Shown here: one piece after another, positions 10,134-19,146 of the stretch | Numbering within the stretch: position 1 is the stretch's first letter | How the letters are laid out: the number at the start of each line of letters is the position of its first letter | Assembly (NCBI RefSeq): GCF_030182585.1 | Contig: NZ_JARXOW010000001.1 | Coordinates: forward strand, 1,612,001-1,676,000 | DNA from: Pedobacter faecalis | GTDB lineage: Bacteria > Bacteroidota > Bacteroidia > Sphingobacteriales > Sphingobacteriaceae | Reading direction: 5' to 3' | Length of the DNA stretch: 64,000 nucleotides | The notes under the pieces: generated by a model | What the model was told of the DNA's origin: nothing | Seen by the model: the letters and a program-made list of their open reading frames with translations, nothing else | The model's database searches: none | Made by a program: the position numbers and the translations under genes

Positions 10134-11311
10134 TTGCCGACCAAGTCAAACAACACCTGCAAGCTCATATAGGTCATTACCGCAACAATGACTCCTCCGA
10201 TGGCGGTCAGCCATTTCGGATGGACATAAGCCCCGATGATCTTCTCTTTATGGGCAGCGATCAGAATGATCAAAAGGGTGAGCGGCAATATAAAACCGTT
10301 GATGGCACCTGCCATAATCAGAAGTTTTACCGGTTTACCGATTGTTACGAATACAAGTGCAGAGATAATGATGAACGCGATGATTACCCTATTTTCATTG
10401 TCATTTATCTTGGCATGAAACGTTTTGATAAAAGAAACGGAAGTATATGCCGAGCCGATAATCGACGTAATCGCCGCTGAGAACATCACCAAACCAAACA
10501 ATTTATAGCCAAGAGGTCCGGCAGCGAGTTGAAAAACTGAGCCGGTGGGATTCTCTGCATCAATACTTAATCCCTTACTAACCACACCAAGCGATGCCAG
10601 GAAAAGCAGGGCGCGTATAAGTGATGCTACAGAAATGCCAGTCACCGCACTGCGGTCGACCTGCTTTAAAGACGCAGCACCTTTTATGCCCGCGTCCAGC
10701 AGACGATGCCCGCCCGAAAAAGTTATATAGCCGCCTACCGTGCCCCCCACTAGCGTTATAATCGTTATCAGGTCGACCTTTTCAGGCATTACCGTACGGA
10801 AAACCGCTTCTCCAACAGGCGGCGCGGACGTTAGTGCGATATAGATTATAGTCAGGATCATGACAAAACCCATTGCCTGCGCAAACCAATCCATAGCCTT
10901 TCTAGCCTCTCTCACGATGAATATAGCGATGGCTAGACCGGCCGACAAAACCGCGCCGCTGAGCACAGGAATCCCTAAAAGAGCATTAAGCCCGAGACCG
11001 GCACCGGCCACATTGCCAATGTTAAACGCAAGTCCTCCGAGCACGATGAGCAGCGATACAAAGGCACCCAGGCCTGGAACCAACTGGTTTGCGATCTGCT
11101 GCGCCCGCATTTCTGATACTGTAATTACCCGCCAGATATTGAGTTGCACACCAATGTCGATAAGCACCGACACCAGGATTACAAATCCAAAACTTGCGCC
11201 AAGCGATTGTGTAAATACGGTGGTTTGTGTCAGAAAACCAGGACCGATAGCAGAAGTAGCCATCAGGAAGGCAGCCCCCAGGAGCGCGCCTTTGTTTTTA
11301 TTTTCCATCAT
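10130..11311 (-). CDS. NRAMP-like transporter of the 5-oxoprolinase operon (YcsG-type)
   Basis: A 393-residue polytopic inner-membrane protein with about 11 hydrophobic helices, of the NRAMP-related family that travels with pxpABC (known as YcsG in Bacillus). The first helix carries SAIGPGFLTQT where true NRAMP metal transporters have the metal-binding DPGN, and the sixth-helix MPH motif is not visible (GGTVGGYITFSGGH is found instead). The residues that coordinate Mn or Fe therefore appear absent. Given that it shares a 14-bp overlap with pxpA, a role in uptake of 5-oxoproline or a similar organic substrate is a reasonable inference, not a proven one. Confidence 0.85.
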   Translation of the reverse strand: MMENKNKGALLGAAFLMATSAIGPGFLTQTTVFTQSLGASFGFVILVSVLIDIGVQLNIWRVITVSEMRAQQIANQLVPGLGAFVSLLIVLGGLAFNIGNVAGAGLGLNALLGIPVLSGAVLSAGLAIAIFIVREARKAMDWFAQAMGFVMILTIIYIALTSAPPVGEAVFRTVMPEKVDLITIITLVGGTVGGYITFSGGHRLLDAGIKGAASLKQVDRSAVTGISVASLIRALLFLASLGVVSKGLSIDAENPTGSVFQLAAGPLGYKLFGLVMFSAAITSIIGSAYTSVSFIKTFHAKINDNENRVIIAFIIISALVFVTIGKPVKLLIMAGAINGFILPLTLLIILIAAHKEKIIGAYVHPKWLTAIGGVIVAVMTYMSLQVLFDLVGK

Positions 11312-12092
11312 ATGAATCCGGACCTTGTTTGTAAGCGCTCAGCGTGACCCCCGCACCCTGTAGCCCATGGTATATTTTCTTTGTAAACTCAAGTGCACGA
11401 GGGCTATCTCCATGGATACAAATGGTGTCTGCCTGTATCTCTATGCTATTTCCACCCGGTGTTTGCACAACGCCGGTCTTAACCATAGACAATACCTGCT
11501 GCAAGGCCTCGTCCTCATCAGCGATCACAGCACTAGGCTGAGTCCGCGGTACAAGCGTTCTGTCCGATTGGTATCTGCGATCGGCAAATACCTCACTAGC
11601 CACAGGAAGCCCGAGTTTACGTCCGGCAACAAGCAGTTCACTTCCCGATAGGCCATATAGGATAAGCTCGGGTGCTACTCTCGCAACTGCTTCGGCGATA
11701 GCTTCGGATAGTCGCCGGTTTTCGGCGGCCATATTGTATAACGCTCCATGAGGCTTTACATGATGCAAAATGCCGCCTTCGCTTTTCACGAACGCCGCAA
11801 GCGCACCCACTTGATAAACAGTAATATCGTAGGCTTCCTCATGCGAAATAGACATCTCCCGCCTGCCGAAGCCTTTCAGGTCCTGCAAGCCGGGGTGAGC
11901 GCCAACAGCCAGCCCATGCTCGAGCGCCAGGCGCACAGTACGCTTCATCACCGAGGCATCTCCAGCATGAAACCCGCAGGCGATATTCACAGAAGTTACA
12001 TAGGGCATAAGCTCCACGTCCTTGCCTGCACTATAAACACCAAAGCCCTCACCCATGTCGCAATTCAGGTCAACACTCATATCGCTCTTCAT
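11298..12092 (-). CDS. pxpA: 5-oxoprolinase subunit A (LamB/YcsF family)
   Basis: Subunit of the three-part ATP-dependent 5-oxoprolinase that opens pyroglutamate to glutamate. The 264-residue protein shows the family signature DLNCDMGEGFG near the N-terminus, CGFHAGD near 40, GAHPGLQDLKGFGRR near 62, the VKPHGALYNMA motif near 113, and IHGDSPRALEF near 225. Start at 12092 overlaps the pxpC stop as ATGA, favouring it over an internal ATG at 12080 that would give a more typical MSVDLNC N-terminus. It lies third in the pxpB-pxpC-pxpA-transporter operon. Confidence 0.95.
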   Translation of the reverse strand: MKSDMSVDLNCDMGEGFGVYSAGKDVELMPYVTSVNIACGFHAGDASVMKRTVRLALEHGLAVGAHPGLQDLKGFGRREMSISHEEAYDITVYQVGALAAFVKSEGGILHHVKPHGALYNMAAENRRLSEAIAEAVARVAPELILYGLSGSELLVAGRKLGLPVASEVFADRRYQSDRTLVPRTQPSAVIADEDEALQQVLSMVKTGVVQTPGGNSIEIQADTICIHGDSPRALEFTKKIYHGLQGAGVTLSAYKQGPDSYDGK

Positions 12093-13051
12093 AGTCCTCC
12101 AAATTTAAATGATAAAGTCTGCCGCAACTGTCGAAGCTTACCCTCGGTATCCTTCAACGCCGCATGGGCTTCTGCTAAACTAACCATTTTAAATAAAATA
12201 AACTGTCCACTTTGCTTCTGTGCCAAAATGGATTGGTCGGCCGTGATCACCTGTGCAATCCTTGGATAGCCGCCTGTGGTCTGATGATCGGCCATCAAAA
12301 TAATGGGGTCGCCATCTGGCGGCACCTGAATCGTGCCAAAGGCAACGGCTTCTGAAAGCATATCAGTATGCTGGTTAAGCAGTAGCTTCTCTCCCCACAT
12401 CCGATAACCCATGCGGTCGGCCAGACTACTGATCTGGAAGCGTCGGCTGGTAAACGCGCTGAGACTCTCTGTCCTGAACAAGGAATACTCAGGCCCTTCG
12501 GTCACGCGTACAGTCTCCGTTGTTATGTCTGGATAGATCCCATGATGGAGCGACCAGTTTCCGCCCTGCAATGTCGGGCCCGCGGTCGATCGAAATGGTA
12601 AGCAATCGCCCACCTGAAGTGCCCTTCCCTGCCAGCCGCCAATTCGTGCCTTTAAGTATGTGGAGTGGCTGCCCAATATTTTCGGCAGGTCAAGTCCTCC
12701 GGAAATGCAAACATAGGCTCTGCATCCACTATTCGGTTTTCCGAACGAAAGCGTAGCACCCTTTTGCACTAAGACGGGCCGCCACGTTGCTAAAGGTCTA
12801 CCGTCAACACTGGCTGAAAGATCGCCACCTGTGATTGCTATAAGCGTGCTTTCTTCAAAATATAAGGACGGGCCTAAAATACTGCACTCGATAGCGGCTT
12901 CGTCCTCGTTATTGCCGACCAGCAGGTTACCGATTCGTAAAGCCAGGCTATCCATGGCTCCCGACACTATGATACCTTGCCTCCTGTAACCATGCCGGCC
13001 TGTATCCTGAATCGTCGTCAGCAACCCGCTTTTTAAAACCCTAATTCCCAT
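12089..13051 (-). CDS. pxpC: 5-oxoprolinase subunit C (carboxyltransferase/AHS2 domain)
   Basis: A 320-residue AHS2/biotin-dependent-carboxylase-like protein; with PxpB it forms the subunit pair that phosphorylates the ring-opened intermediate in the 5-oxoprolinase reaction. Characteristic motifs are TIQDTGRHGYRRQGI near 13-27, GAMDSLALRIGN near 32, ITGGDLSASVDG near 72, CRAYVCISGGLD near 107 and the C-terminal MADHQTTGGYPRIAQVI. The gene overlaps pxpB by 11 bp and pxpA by 4 bp, so the operon is tightly coupled. Confidence 0.94.
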   Translation of the reverse strand: MGIRVLKSGLLTTIQDTGRHGYRRQGIIVSGAMDSLALRIGNLLVGNNEDEAAIECSILGPSLYFEESTLIAITGGDLSASVDGRPLATWRPVLVQKGATLSFGKPNSGCRAYVCISGGLDLPKILGSHSTYLKARIGGWQGRALQVGDCLPFRSTAGPTLQGGNWSLHHGIYPDITTETVRVTEGPEYSLFRTESLSAFTSRRFQISSLADRMGYRMWGEKLLLNQHTDMLSEAVAFGTIQVPPDGDPIILMADHQTTGGYPRIAQVITADQSILAQKQSGQFILFKMVSLAEAHAALKDTEGKLRQLRQTLSFKFGGL

Positions 13052-13745
13052 GACTTACATAATGAGCAAACTCGTCTTCATCTATTGCGAAAAACCTGAT
13101 TCTGTCGCCTGCTTTGAGCAAAACAGGATCTTTTGATTCCGGATCGAAAAGCCGTAAGGGCGTACGGCCAATAATCTGCCATCCTCCCGGCGTGTCCATA
13201 GAATAAATTCCCGTTTGCTTTCCGGCAATGCCTACAGAGCCAGCCTTAACCAAAGTTGTTGGTTTATCCTTTCTTGGCGTTGCCAAAGACGTATCTAAAC
13301 CTCCCAAATAAGGAAATCCGGGTGCGAAACCAATCATATACACTTGGTATTCTGACGTCTGGTGCAAACGCACAACCTCCCCTTCACTCAAGCCCGTGTG
13401 CGAAGCGACTATGTCCAGATCCGGACCGTAAATCCCTCCGTAACAGACAGGTATTTCCACCACTCTCGCACCAGTCGCCGTACCCAGACCTCCAATAGAG
13501 CCTAGCGCAGATCGCAAATTGTACTCCGCCTGGTCGTAGCTAATGACCAAAGGGTTATAAAAGATCGTAACGGAAGTAAAGGCAGGTACAAACTCTGCAA
13601 AACCTTCCTGCTGGTTCTTCTCCAGGTAAGCAGACAATCTGCCAATCAGTTCGTACGTCTGCGAATCAATGGTATTGCCAAGCGATAAAACAATTGCCTG
13701 GTCACCCAAAGGGTAGAATCTCGCCGTTTTTAAAATATCAGCCAT
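13041..13745 (-). CDS. pxpB: 5-oxoprolinase subunit B (AHS1 domain)
   Basis: A KipI/AHS1-family protein of 234 residues counted from the ATG at 13745 (MADILKTARFYPLGD). A TTG five codons upstream could extend the frame but is less likely. Motifs include PLGDQAIVLSLG near the start, EIPVCYGGIYGPDLD near 116, YMIGFAPGFPYLGGLD near 150 and GSVGIAGKQTGIYSMDTPGGW near 185. It is the first gene of the pxp operon, with a promoter 29-61 bp upstream. In Bacillus the homologous domain occurs in the kinase inhibitor KipI, but the gene context here argues for 5-oxoprolinase. Confidence 0.94.
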   Translation of the reverse strand: MADILKTARFYPLGDQAIVLSLGNTIDSQTYELIGRLSAYLEKNQQEGFAEFVPAFTSVTIFYNPLVISYDQAEYNLRSALGSIGGLGTATGARVVEIPVCYGGIYGPDLDIVASHTGLSEGEVVRLHQTSEYQVYMIGFAPGFPYLGGLDTSLATPRKDKPTTLVKAGSVGIAGKQTGIYSMDTPGGWQIIGRTPLRLFDPESKDPVLLKAGDRIRFFAIDEDEFAHYVSHGN

Positions 13746-13773
13746 CAGGTATAACGCCAAGGGCTCAAGATAA

Positions 13774-13806
13774 CAAAAATAGCAGTGGTCAGGCAGAATA
13801 AATCAA
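13774..13806 (-). promoter_or_regulatory. Promoter of the pxp operon
   Basis: On the minus strand, TTG (13804-13806) and TATTTTTG (13774-13781) are 22 bp apart, fitting the -33/-7 consensus of Bacteroidota. The -7 element lies 28 bp upstream of the pxpB ATG. Confidence 0.5.
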
Positions 13807-13811
13807 GTCGA

Positions 13812-14666
13812 TCAGAGATATTGCAGCATATAACTTAATTGCTTATGCTCTCTAAGCATGTTCAGCCCGTCGTTCTTGCTCTTCCGTATCGTTTCCTTGC
13901 TCATTCCAAACACATCGGCGATATCATCCAGTTGCATCTGCTGACCCTGAAGCCCGAATGACATTTCCAGCACCTTCCTATTCCTCACAGGTAGTGTTGC
14001 CAGTATCTTCGATACCTCACTACTGAAATCACTTGAGATCATTCCGGCATCCGGAGATGGCTCTTCCTTGTCATGCAAAACAGGGCGAACATTTAGAAAG
14101 TCATCGTCCTCAGGAACATCATACGACACAGTCGACAAGTTTTCGGAACGATAGTGCATAAGCTTTTCCAGGGGGATACCTGTATGCTCCGCAATTTCCT
14201 CGATAGAGGGGCTTCTCTCCAGCTTCTGTTCCAAATCTGTTTCGGCCTTTCGTATATCCGCTAAATCTGTTATCTGATTCATCGGCAGGCGAATCATGCG
14301 TTTTTGGCTGGAAATAGCTATCATGATGGATTGTCTGATCCACCAAACGGCAAAACTGATAAACTTAAAGCCCTTAGTGTGGTCGAATTTTTCTGCCGCT
14401 TTGATGAGGCCCATATTACCTTCAGATATAAGATCAGGTAATGGAAGCCCTTGCCCCTCATATTTCTTAGCCACGGAGATGACAAACCGTAAGTTAGCAT
14501 TGACCAGCCTGTCCAACGCCGCCGTGTCACCACCTTTCACTCTAATGGCAAGTCTCACCTCCTCATCCGGACTTAAAACCGGATATCTTCCGATGTCGTG
14601 CAGGTAACGTGATAAAGAATCATGATCGCGTCTTGTAAATGACTTATTTATCTTAAGCTCTCTCAT
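13812..14666 (-). CDS. Sigma-70 family RNA polymerase sigma factor, divergent SigA paralog
   Basis: A 284-residue sigma factor with the compact layout of the Bacteroidota primary sigma: region 1.2 (SLSRYLHDIGRYPVLSPDEE), region 2 (ANLRFVISVAKKYEGQGLPL, DLISEGNMGLIKAAEKFD, FAVWWIRQSI), region 3 and region 4. Region 2.4 is near-canonical, so -7 recognition is probably kept. Region 4.2 diverges: where the primary factor reads TRERVRQIKEKAIRRLR this protein reads SKETIRKSKNDGLNMLR, changing several DNA-contacting residues. The acidic stretch around PEDDDF is also unusual. I infer an alternative, RpoD-like factor with altered upstream-element recognition. No regulator or anti-sigma gene lies next to it. 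Confidence 0.9.
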   Translation of the reverse strand: MRELKINKSFTRRDHDSLSRYLHDIGRYPVLSPDEEVRLAIRVKGGDTAALDRLVNANLRFVISVAKKYEGQGLPLPDLISEGNMGLIKAAEKFDHTKGFKFISFAVWWIRQSIMIAISSQKRMIRLPMNQITDLADIRKAETDLEQKLERSPSIEEIAEHTGIPLEKLMHYRSENLSTVSYDVPEDDDFLNVRPVLHDKEEPSPDAGMISSDFSSEVSKILATLPVRNRKVLEMSFGLQGQQMQLDDIADVFGMSKETIRKSKNDGLNMLREHKQLSYMLQYL

Positions 14667-14850
14667 GCAGATTGTATTTGGTTGACAGCTAAGGTCGATA
14701 GTAATGCCGTTATTTCCTTGAATACCGGAAAGTTCAAGAAATTATACAGCGAAGCAGCCGCCCTGCAGAACATAATTCGTCAGAAAATGTCCCCAAGACC
14801 TATGGTGCAGAATATTGTTCCAATACCGCGAATTACTTTTATGGAAACCA

Positions 14851-14881
14851 TTGTGAATAATCAATCTTTTCAATAAGTTTG
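14851..14881 (+). promoter_or_regulatory. Promoter of ftsB-like gene (TTG-N20-TAAGTTTG)
   Basis: TTG at 14851-14853 and TAAGTTTG at 14874-14881 are 20 bp apart. The -7 element ends only 3 bases before the ATG at 14885, so the transcript would start at or just inside the coding region. The remaining 14667-14850 region between the divergent sigma gene and ftsB shows no convincing gene. Confidence 0.6.
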
Positions 14882-14884
14882 TAT

Positions 14885-15184
14885 ATGAACCGTATGTTTC
14901 AGCTAGTCAGCAATAAATACTTCTTAGCCGTAGCCGCTTTTGTGGTCTGGATGTTATTCTTCGACAGAAACGACATCATTGCGCAATACGAATACAAAAC
15001 AGCGCTAAATAAGCTCGAAGAGGAAAAAACCTTCTATATAAAAGAGATTGCTCAAGTGAAAAAGGACCTGAACGAGCTCAATACGAATCTCAATACCGCT
15101 GAAAAATTTGCGCGCGAGAAATACTTTATGAAAAAAGATAATGAAGATGTTTTCGTAATTATCAGGGAAGCGAAGAAAGATTAG
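14885..15184 (+). CDS. FtsB/DivIC-like septum formation initiator
   Basis: A ~99-residue single-pass membrane protein of the FtsB/DivIC family, which bridges FtsL and FtsQ in the division septum. One hydrophobic helix (KYFLAVAAFVVWMLFF) is followed by a heptad-rich coiled coil (LNKLEEEKTFYIKEIAQ through LNTNLNTAEKFA), then the family's EKYFMKKDNEDVFVI ending. ATGs at 14885 and 14894 are both possible; a TTG at 14879 is within the -7 element and can be excluded. It sits near eno, a common neighbourhood for this gene. Convergent with the VWA protein, 8 bp apart. Confidence 0.88.
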   Translation: MNRMFQLVSNKYFLAVAAFVVWMLFFDRNDIIAQYEYKTALNKLEEEKTFYIKEIAQVKKDLNELNTNLNTAEKFAREKYFMKKDNEDVFVIIREAKKD

Positions 15185-15192
15185 AATCCAGG

Positions 15193-17277
15193 CTATATTG
15201 CAGCATTTCTCTTTCTCATCAACCACTCCAGGCCAAGCAGCGATACGATCAGCCAGAATAACCATTTATAGTTTACCAGTTCAGTATACCTGCGGTCCTC
15301 ATAGCTCACACTGCGTATTTGCTCATTCGCCCTGATGCGTTCTAAAATATGGTTAACGCTATCCGGTTCAAACCATTCCCCATTCGTCTGCGCGGCCAGG
15401 CTCTTTAACAATTCATGATTTGCAGTAGTTTCCTGAAATTCGGTACGCAGCTCAGTCACATGGAACGTGCCGCTGTCAGCAAGCTTTCTTCCGGCAGAGA
15501 CCGCAGCGGCGGAATAGGTGTATTCGCCAGGCGGTAAAAATCCGGCGTCAAGAGTATATCCGGCTTCGGTTCTTGAGAATAGAAAATTGAAGCGCCTGCC
15601 ATCCAATTTATTACGAAGTTCCAGACTAACATCTGGCGTATTTAGCTGCTGGTAGTTATCGTCATATAAAACGGCGTTGAATACCACATTATCCTGCTCA
15701 CCATAGCCATTCTTCAAAGTGTACACGTCGAACTTCCGTTTGTCATCATTTACGGTAAGGTACTGAGCTACATTCGGCAGCAACTGGTCCAGCAGATCTG
15801 GCTGCCCCTCGTCAGACAAATCAGAGAGCCTCCATCGCCACAACCCTTCGCCCATCAGGTATGCCGAACGCTTTGTGCCCTCACTGGTCAAAAATAACAG
15901 AGGCTCTCCGGTACCAGTCTTTCCGCTTCTGCTTTTTAAGACTATGCTTGCGTCGCCGGGAATGCTAAGGCTGACAGGCGGGCTAAGCAACGGAGCAAAA
16001 TTCCCCAGCTTACGCGCATCGCTAACGCCCACACGGAAAGCACCGAAGCGCTCGTCGACAAATGCGTACTTCTCCTGCAGGCCGCCGCCTTCCTGCTGAA
16101 GATTGACCCGGTTCTGTAAACGATTAAAACCTGCAATATTCGTCTGCGCCCCTGTAACATACCATCTGGCAGCCTTACTTTTCCCGACCAGATTCAAAAA
16201 GGCGGTCTCCGTTAAAAGATTTGAAGGCAACTGGTATAAGACAATCAGATTGTAGTTTGAGGGATCTGTCCTGCTCAAATCATCACCGAGCACCACCTTT
16301 ACATCAAAGTGTGTATTAGAAGTAAGCGACTGCTTATAAGCGGAGATATCAGGATGCGGACCGGCAGCAGCGATGAGGATTTTTCTCCGGGCATCTGAAA
16401 CCTCGATAAAAACCTCGGCCTGGTTGTTCAACCGCGAAATCTCATGCTCAAGTTCACCTACTTTAAGTCGAAATTTCTGAATGCCCGTTTTAGTCGCTTT
16501 TAGTCGGACCAGCATTTCTTTCGCGAAGGCATCGCCGGTAATAACCAGGCGGTTACGATAAACCTCCTTTCCATCCTGCTCAACGCTGAAGAAGGTGGTT
16601 TCCCCATCACTTTTAACTGCCTGCACCTGTACCGAGATCACAAACTCATCACCCAGAAATGCGATCTGATTATGATGTACATTAGTAATCCGAACATCCC
16701 TTTTTGGAACCGTATCTCCCAGCATCACCGTGTAAAACGGAGCATTCAGCTTTTTAAATGCATTAACCGGATTTCCACCGCGGTTAAAAATACCATCCGA
16801 TGCAAGCACAACAGCGCCAATATTGCGGCCGGACAACTGATTGGCAATACGATTTGCTAGGGCAGTTCCGTTTGTTACTTTCCCGGCATAATTGAAATCC
16901 AAAGCGCTTTTTACGCTGTCACTAAAACTAAACAGCCTCACCTCATATTGTTTCGAAAGCGTGTTTGCGATCCGGTTCATTTGGCTTTCGAACCTTCCTG
17001 CATTAAAGCTAACGGGCTCGATTGCCCGCACCGATTCCGAGTTATCTATAGCTATGGCGATAACCGGCTTTTCCACCAGAAAAGAAATGCCCCTGATGAG
17101 CGGAGCCAGGATCAGAAACGCAATGGCTGTAATGACTAAAGCCCGGATTGTGGCCAACCCGAGCTTTAGTCTCCTATCAAGAAAGGTATTATGGCGATAC
17201 AACATCCAGGCGACACTAATCCCCAGAATCAGGCATCCGAATAAACTTAGTGAGGTAACTGCAATCGAATCGCCCAT
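15193..17277 (-). CDS. Membrane-anchored VWA-domain protein
   Basis: A ~694-residue inner-membrane protein. Two N-terminal hydrophobic helices (SLFGCLILGISVAWMLY and ALVITAIAFLILAPLI) lead into a von Willebrand A domain with an intact MIDAS motif DNSES near residue 83 and a second acidic site in VVLASDGIFNRGGN. Beta-rich middle domains follow, then a C-terminal anchor (WLFWLIVSLLGLEWLMRK) and a short basic tail. This layout resembles Bacteroidota BatA-like or glutamine-amidotransferase-like membrane proteins whose function is not established. ATG at 17277 is preferred over a GTG at 17286. It follows fabG by 13 bp. Confidence 0.85.
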   Translation of the reverse strand: MGDSIAVTSLSLFGCLILGISVAWMLYRHNTFLDRRLKLGLATIRALVITAIAFLILAPLIRGISFLVEKPVIAIAIDNSESVRAIEPVSFNAGRFESQMNRIANTLSKQYEVRLFSFSDSVKSALDFNYAGKVTNGTALANRIANQLSGRNIGAVVLASDGIFNRGGNPVNAFKKLNAPFYTVMLGDTVPKRDVRITNVHHNQIAFLGDEFVISVQVQAVKSDGETTFFSVEQDGKEVYRNRLVITGDAFAKEMLVRLKATKTGIQKFRLKVGELEHEISRLNNQAEVFIEVSDARRKILIAAAGPHPDISAYKQSLTSNTHFDVKVVLGDDLSRTDPSNYNLIVLYQLPSNLLTETAFLNLVGKSKAARWYVTGAQTNIAGFNRLQNRVNLQQEGGGLQEKYAFVDERFGAFRVGVSDARKLGNFAPLLSPPVSLSIPGDASIVLKSRSGKTGTGEPLLFLTSEGTKRSAYLMGEGLWRWRLSDLSDEGQPDLLDQLLPNVAQYLTVNDDKRKFDVYTLKNGYGEQDNVVFNAVLYDDNYQQLNTPDVSLELRNKLDGRRFNFLFSRTEAGYTLDAGFLPPGEYTYSAAAVSAGRKLADSGTFHVTELRTEFQETTANHELLKSLAAQTNGEWFEPDSVNHILERIRANEQIRSVSYEDRRYTELVNYKWLFWLIVSLLGLEWLMRKRNAAI

Positions 17278-17290
17278 ACCAAACACATGG

Positions 17291-18034
17291 CTACAACATT
17301 CCGCCGCAAACAGAAAGTACCTGACCAGTTACATAAGCACTCATGTCTGAAGCCAGGAACAGGCATACGTTCGCTACATCTTCTGTCTCACCTGCGCGTT
17401 TCAAAGGAATGCCTTCTTCCCAACCTTTAACTACTTTCGGATCAAGAACATCTGTCATCTCTGTGCGAATGAAACCTGGGGCTACCACATTGGTCCGTAT
17501 ATTACGGGAACCAAGCTCTTTTGCTACCGACTTAGAGAACCCGATTATTCCCGCCTTGGAAGCAGCATAATTGGCCTGACCAGCATTTCCCTGCACGCCC
17601 ACTACAGAACTCATATTGATGATAGAACCGCTTCTCGCCTTCATCATTACCTTAGACACTGCTTTGGTGACGTTAAAAACAGACTTTAAATTCACATCTA
17701 TCACGTCATCCCAATTTTCTTCAGTCATCCTCATCAACAGGCCATCTTTAGTAATACCAGCATTATTCACCACAATATCTACCCCTCCAAAATCAGCCAC
17801 AATATCATTGATCAGTTTCTCCGCTTCGTCGAACTTTGAGGCGTCGGAGCGATAGCCTTTCACCTTTGTACCAAACTGCTGCAGTTCATTTTCCAGCGCC
17901 ATGCCTTTTTCGACCGACGAGAGGTAGGTAAAAGCAACATTCGCTCCCTGCTCAGCAAACTTTTCAGCAATTCTTCTTCCTATCCCTTTTGATGCGCCCG
18001 TAACAAGCGCAGTTTTTCCTTCTAATAACTTCAT
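17291..18034 (-). CDS. fabG: 3-oxoacyl-[acyl-carrier-protein] reductase
   Basis: Short-chain dehydrogenase that reduces beta-ketoacyl-ACP with NADPH in fatty acid elongation. The 247-residue protein has the cofactor motif TGASKGIGR at residues 12-20, NNAG near 90, catalytic Ser in INMSSVVG and the YAASKAG (YxxxK) motif near 155, and the typical C-terminus AYVTGQVLSVCGGM. It lies 36 bp after aguA in the same orientation and is probably cotranscribed, although the pathways are unrelated. Confidence 0.94.
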   Translation of the reverse strand: MKLLEGKTALVTGASKGIGRRIAEKFAEQGANVAFTYLSSVEKGMALENELQQFGTKVKGYRSDASKFDEAEKLINDIVADFGGVDIVVNNAGITKDGLLMRMTEENWDDVIDVNLKSVFNVTKAVSKVMMKARSGSIINMSSVVGVQGNAGQANYAASKAGIIGFSKSVAKELGSRNIRTNVVAPGFIRTEMTDVLDPKVVKGWEEGIPLKRAGETEDVANVCLFLASDMSAYVTGQVLSVCGGML

Positions 18035-18070
18035 TTTATCTATGGTTTGTTGAAAATAGCAATTATAATA

Positions 18071-19138
18071 TTAACGGGTAGCCGGCTCTTGCTGACTCAA
18101 ACAATGAAAGCTGCCCAAGCCCCAGATAATATCTGTAGAGTCGATGCCTACAACCTTGCGGTCGGGGAATACGCTTTTTATGATCTTCAGCGCCTTCTCA
18201 TCGTTCACGTCCCTAAACGTCGGCACAATCACTGCAGCGTTGGCAATGTAAAAATTGGCATAAGAGGCCGGTAAACGCGTGTCTTCGTAAATAACGGGCG
18301 AAGGCATCGGCAGTTCCACGATATTCAGCGGCCGACCATCTGGCAAACGCATCGATTTCAACTGCTGCAGATTCTCCTGCAACAACAAATAGTTCTCGTC
18401 GAGCGGATTGCTTTCCACAACGGTGAGCACCGTGTCTTCATTCACAAAACGTGTGATATCATCAATATGACCATCCGTATCATCTCCAACGATACCATCG
18501 CCTAGCCAGAGTATATGCTCCACCCCATAAAATTCACGCAGGTAACGTTCAATCTGATCCCGAGTCAAATCAGGGTTCCTGTTCTCGTTAAGCAAACAGG
18601 CCGTCGTGGTTAAAACCACGCCTGCACCATTAAACTCGACTGAACCTCCCTCCATAACGATGCCCGGGTGATATACCGAAAGGTTGAAATGCTGCCCAAT
18701 TTTTGTAGGTATCACATCATCCAGATCATATGGCGGATACTTGTCGCCCCAGGCATTATAACCCCAGTCTACAATTACCTTCTGGTCGCCCGCCCGATTC
18801 AATAAAAATGCCGGACCATGATCCCTGCACCATGCATCATTACTCCCGTTGAAATAAAATTCAATCTGGGCAAGATCAGCTCCAACGCTTTCCAACTGAG
18901 CAATCGCAAAGCGTTTGGTTTCCTCGTCGTTCACGTTTATGCGAACTTTCTCCCCCTCAGCTACAATCTTGATAAATTGGCAGTAAGGCTTGTAGATCGT
19001 GTCAATCTTGCCGGGCCAAGAGGCTTCCTTATGCGGCCAGGTAAGCCAGGTTGCCTCATGTTTTTCCCACTCTGCCGGGAAACGATAACCTAGCCGGCCG
19101 GGACTGTTCTCAAAAATAACTTCGTTAAAAGATGACAT
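18071..19138 (-). CDS. aguA: Agmatine deiminase
   Basis: Converts agmatine to N-carbamoylputrescine, the second step of the arginine decarboxylase route to putrescine. The 355-residue PAD/guanidino-modifying fold is shown by HEATWLTWPHKEASW near the N-terminus, DAWCRDHGPAF near 103, EGGSVEFNGAGVVLTT near 165, GDDTDGHIDD near 217 and the catalytic Cys in GLGSFHCLSQQEPA close to the C-terminus. It is 8 bp downstream of aguB, so both enzymes of the two-step conversion come from one transcript. Confidence 0.96.
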   Translation of the reverse strand: MSSFNEVIFENSPGRLGYRFPAEWEKHEATWLTWPHKEASWPGKIDTIYKPYCQFIKIVAEGEKVRINVNDEETKRFAIAQLESVGADLAQIEFYFNGSNDAWCRDHGPAFLLNRAGDQKVIVDWGYNAWGDKYPPYDLDDVIPTKIGQHFNLSVYHPGIVMEGGSVEFNGAGVVLTTTACLLNENRNPDLTRDQIERYLREFYGVEHILWLGDGIVGDDTDGHIDDITRFVNEDTVLTVVESNPLDENYLLLQENLQQLKSMRLPDGRPLNIVELPMPSPVIYEDTRLPASYANFYIANAAVIVPTFRDVNDEKALKIIKSVFPDRKVVGIDSTDIIWGLGSFHCLSQQEPATR

Positions 19139-19146
19139 GCAGTTCC

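Noticed and set aside
14682..14876. A 64-codon + strand frame between the sigma factor and ftsB
   Set aside because: It begins at a TTG with no initiation context, has no recognised similarity and runs through the ftsB -33 and -7 elements; the region reads better as a divergent intergenic region.
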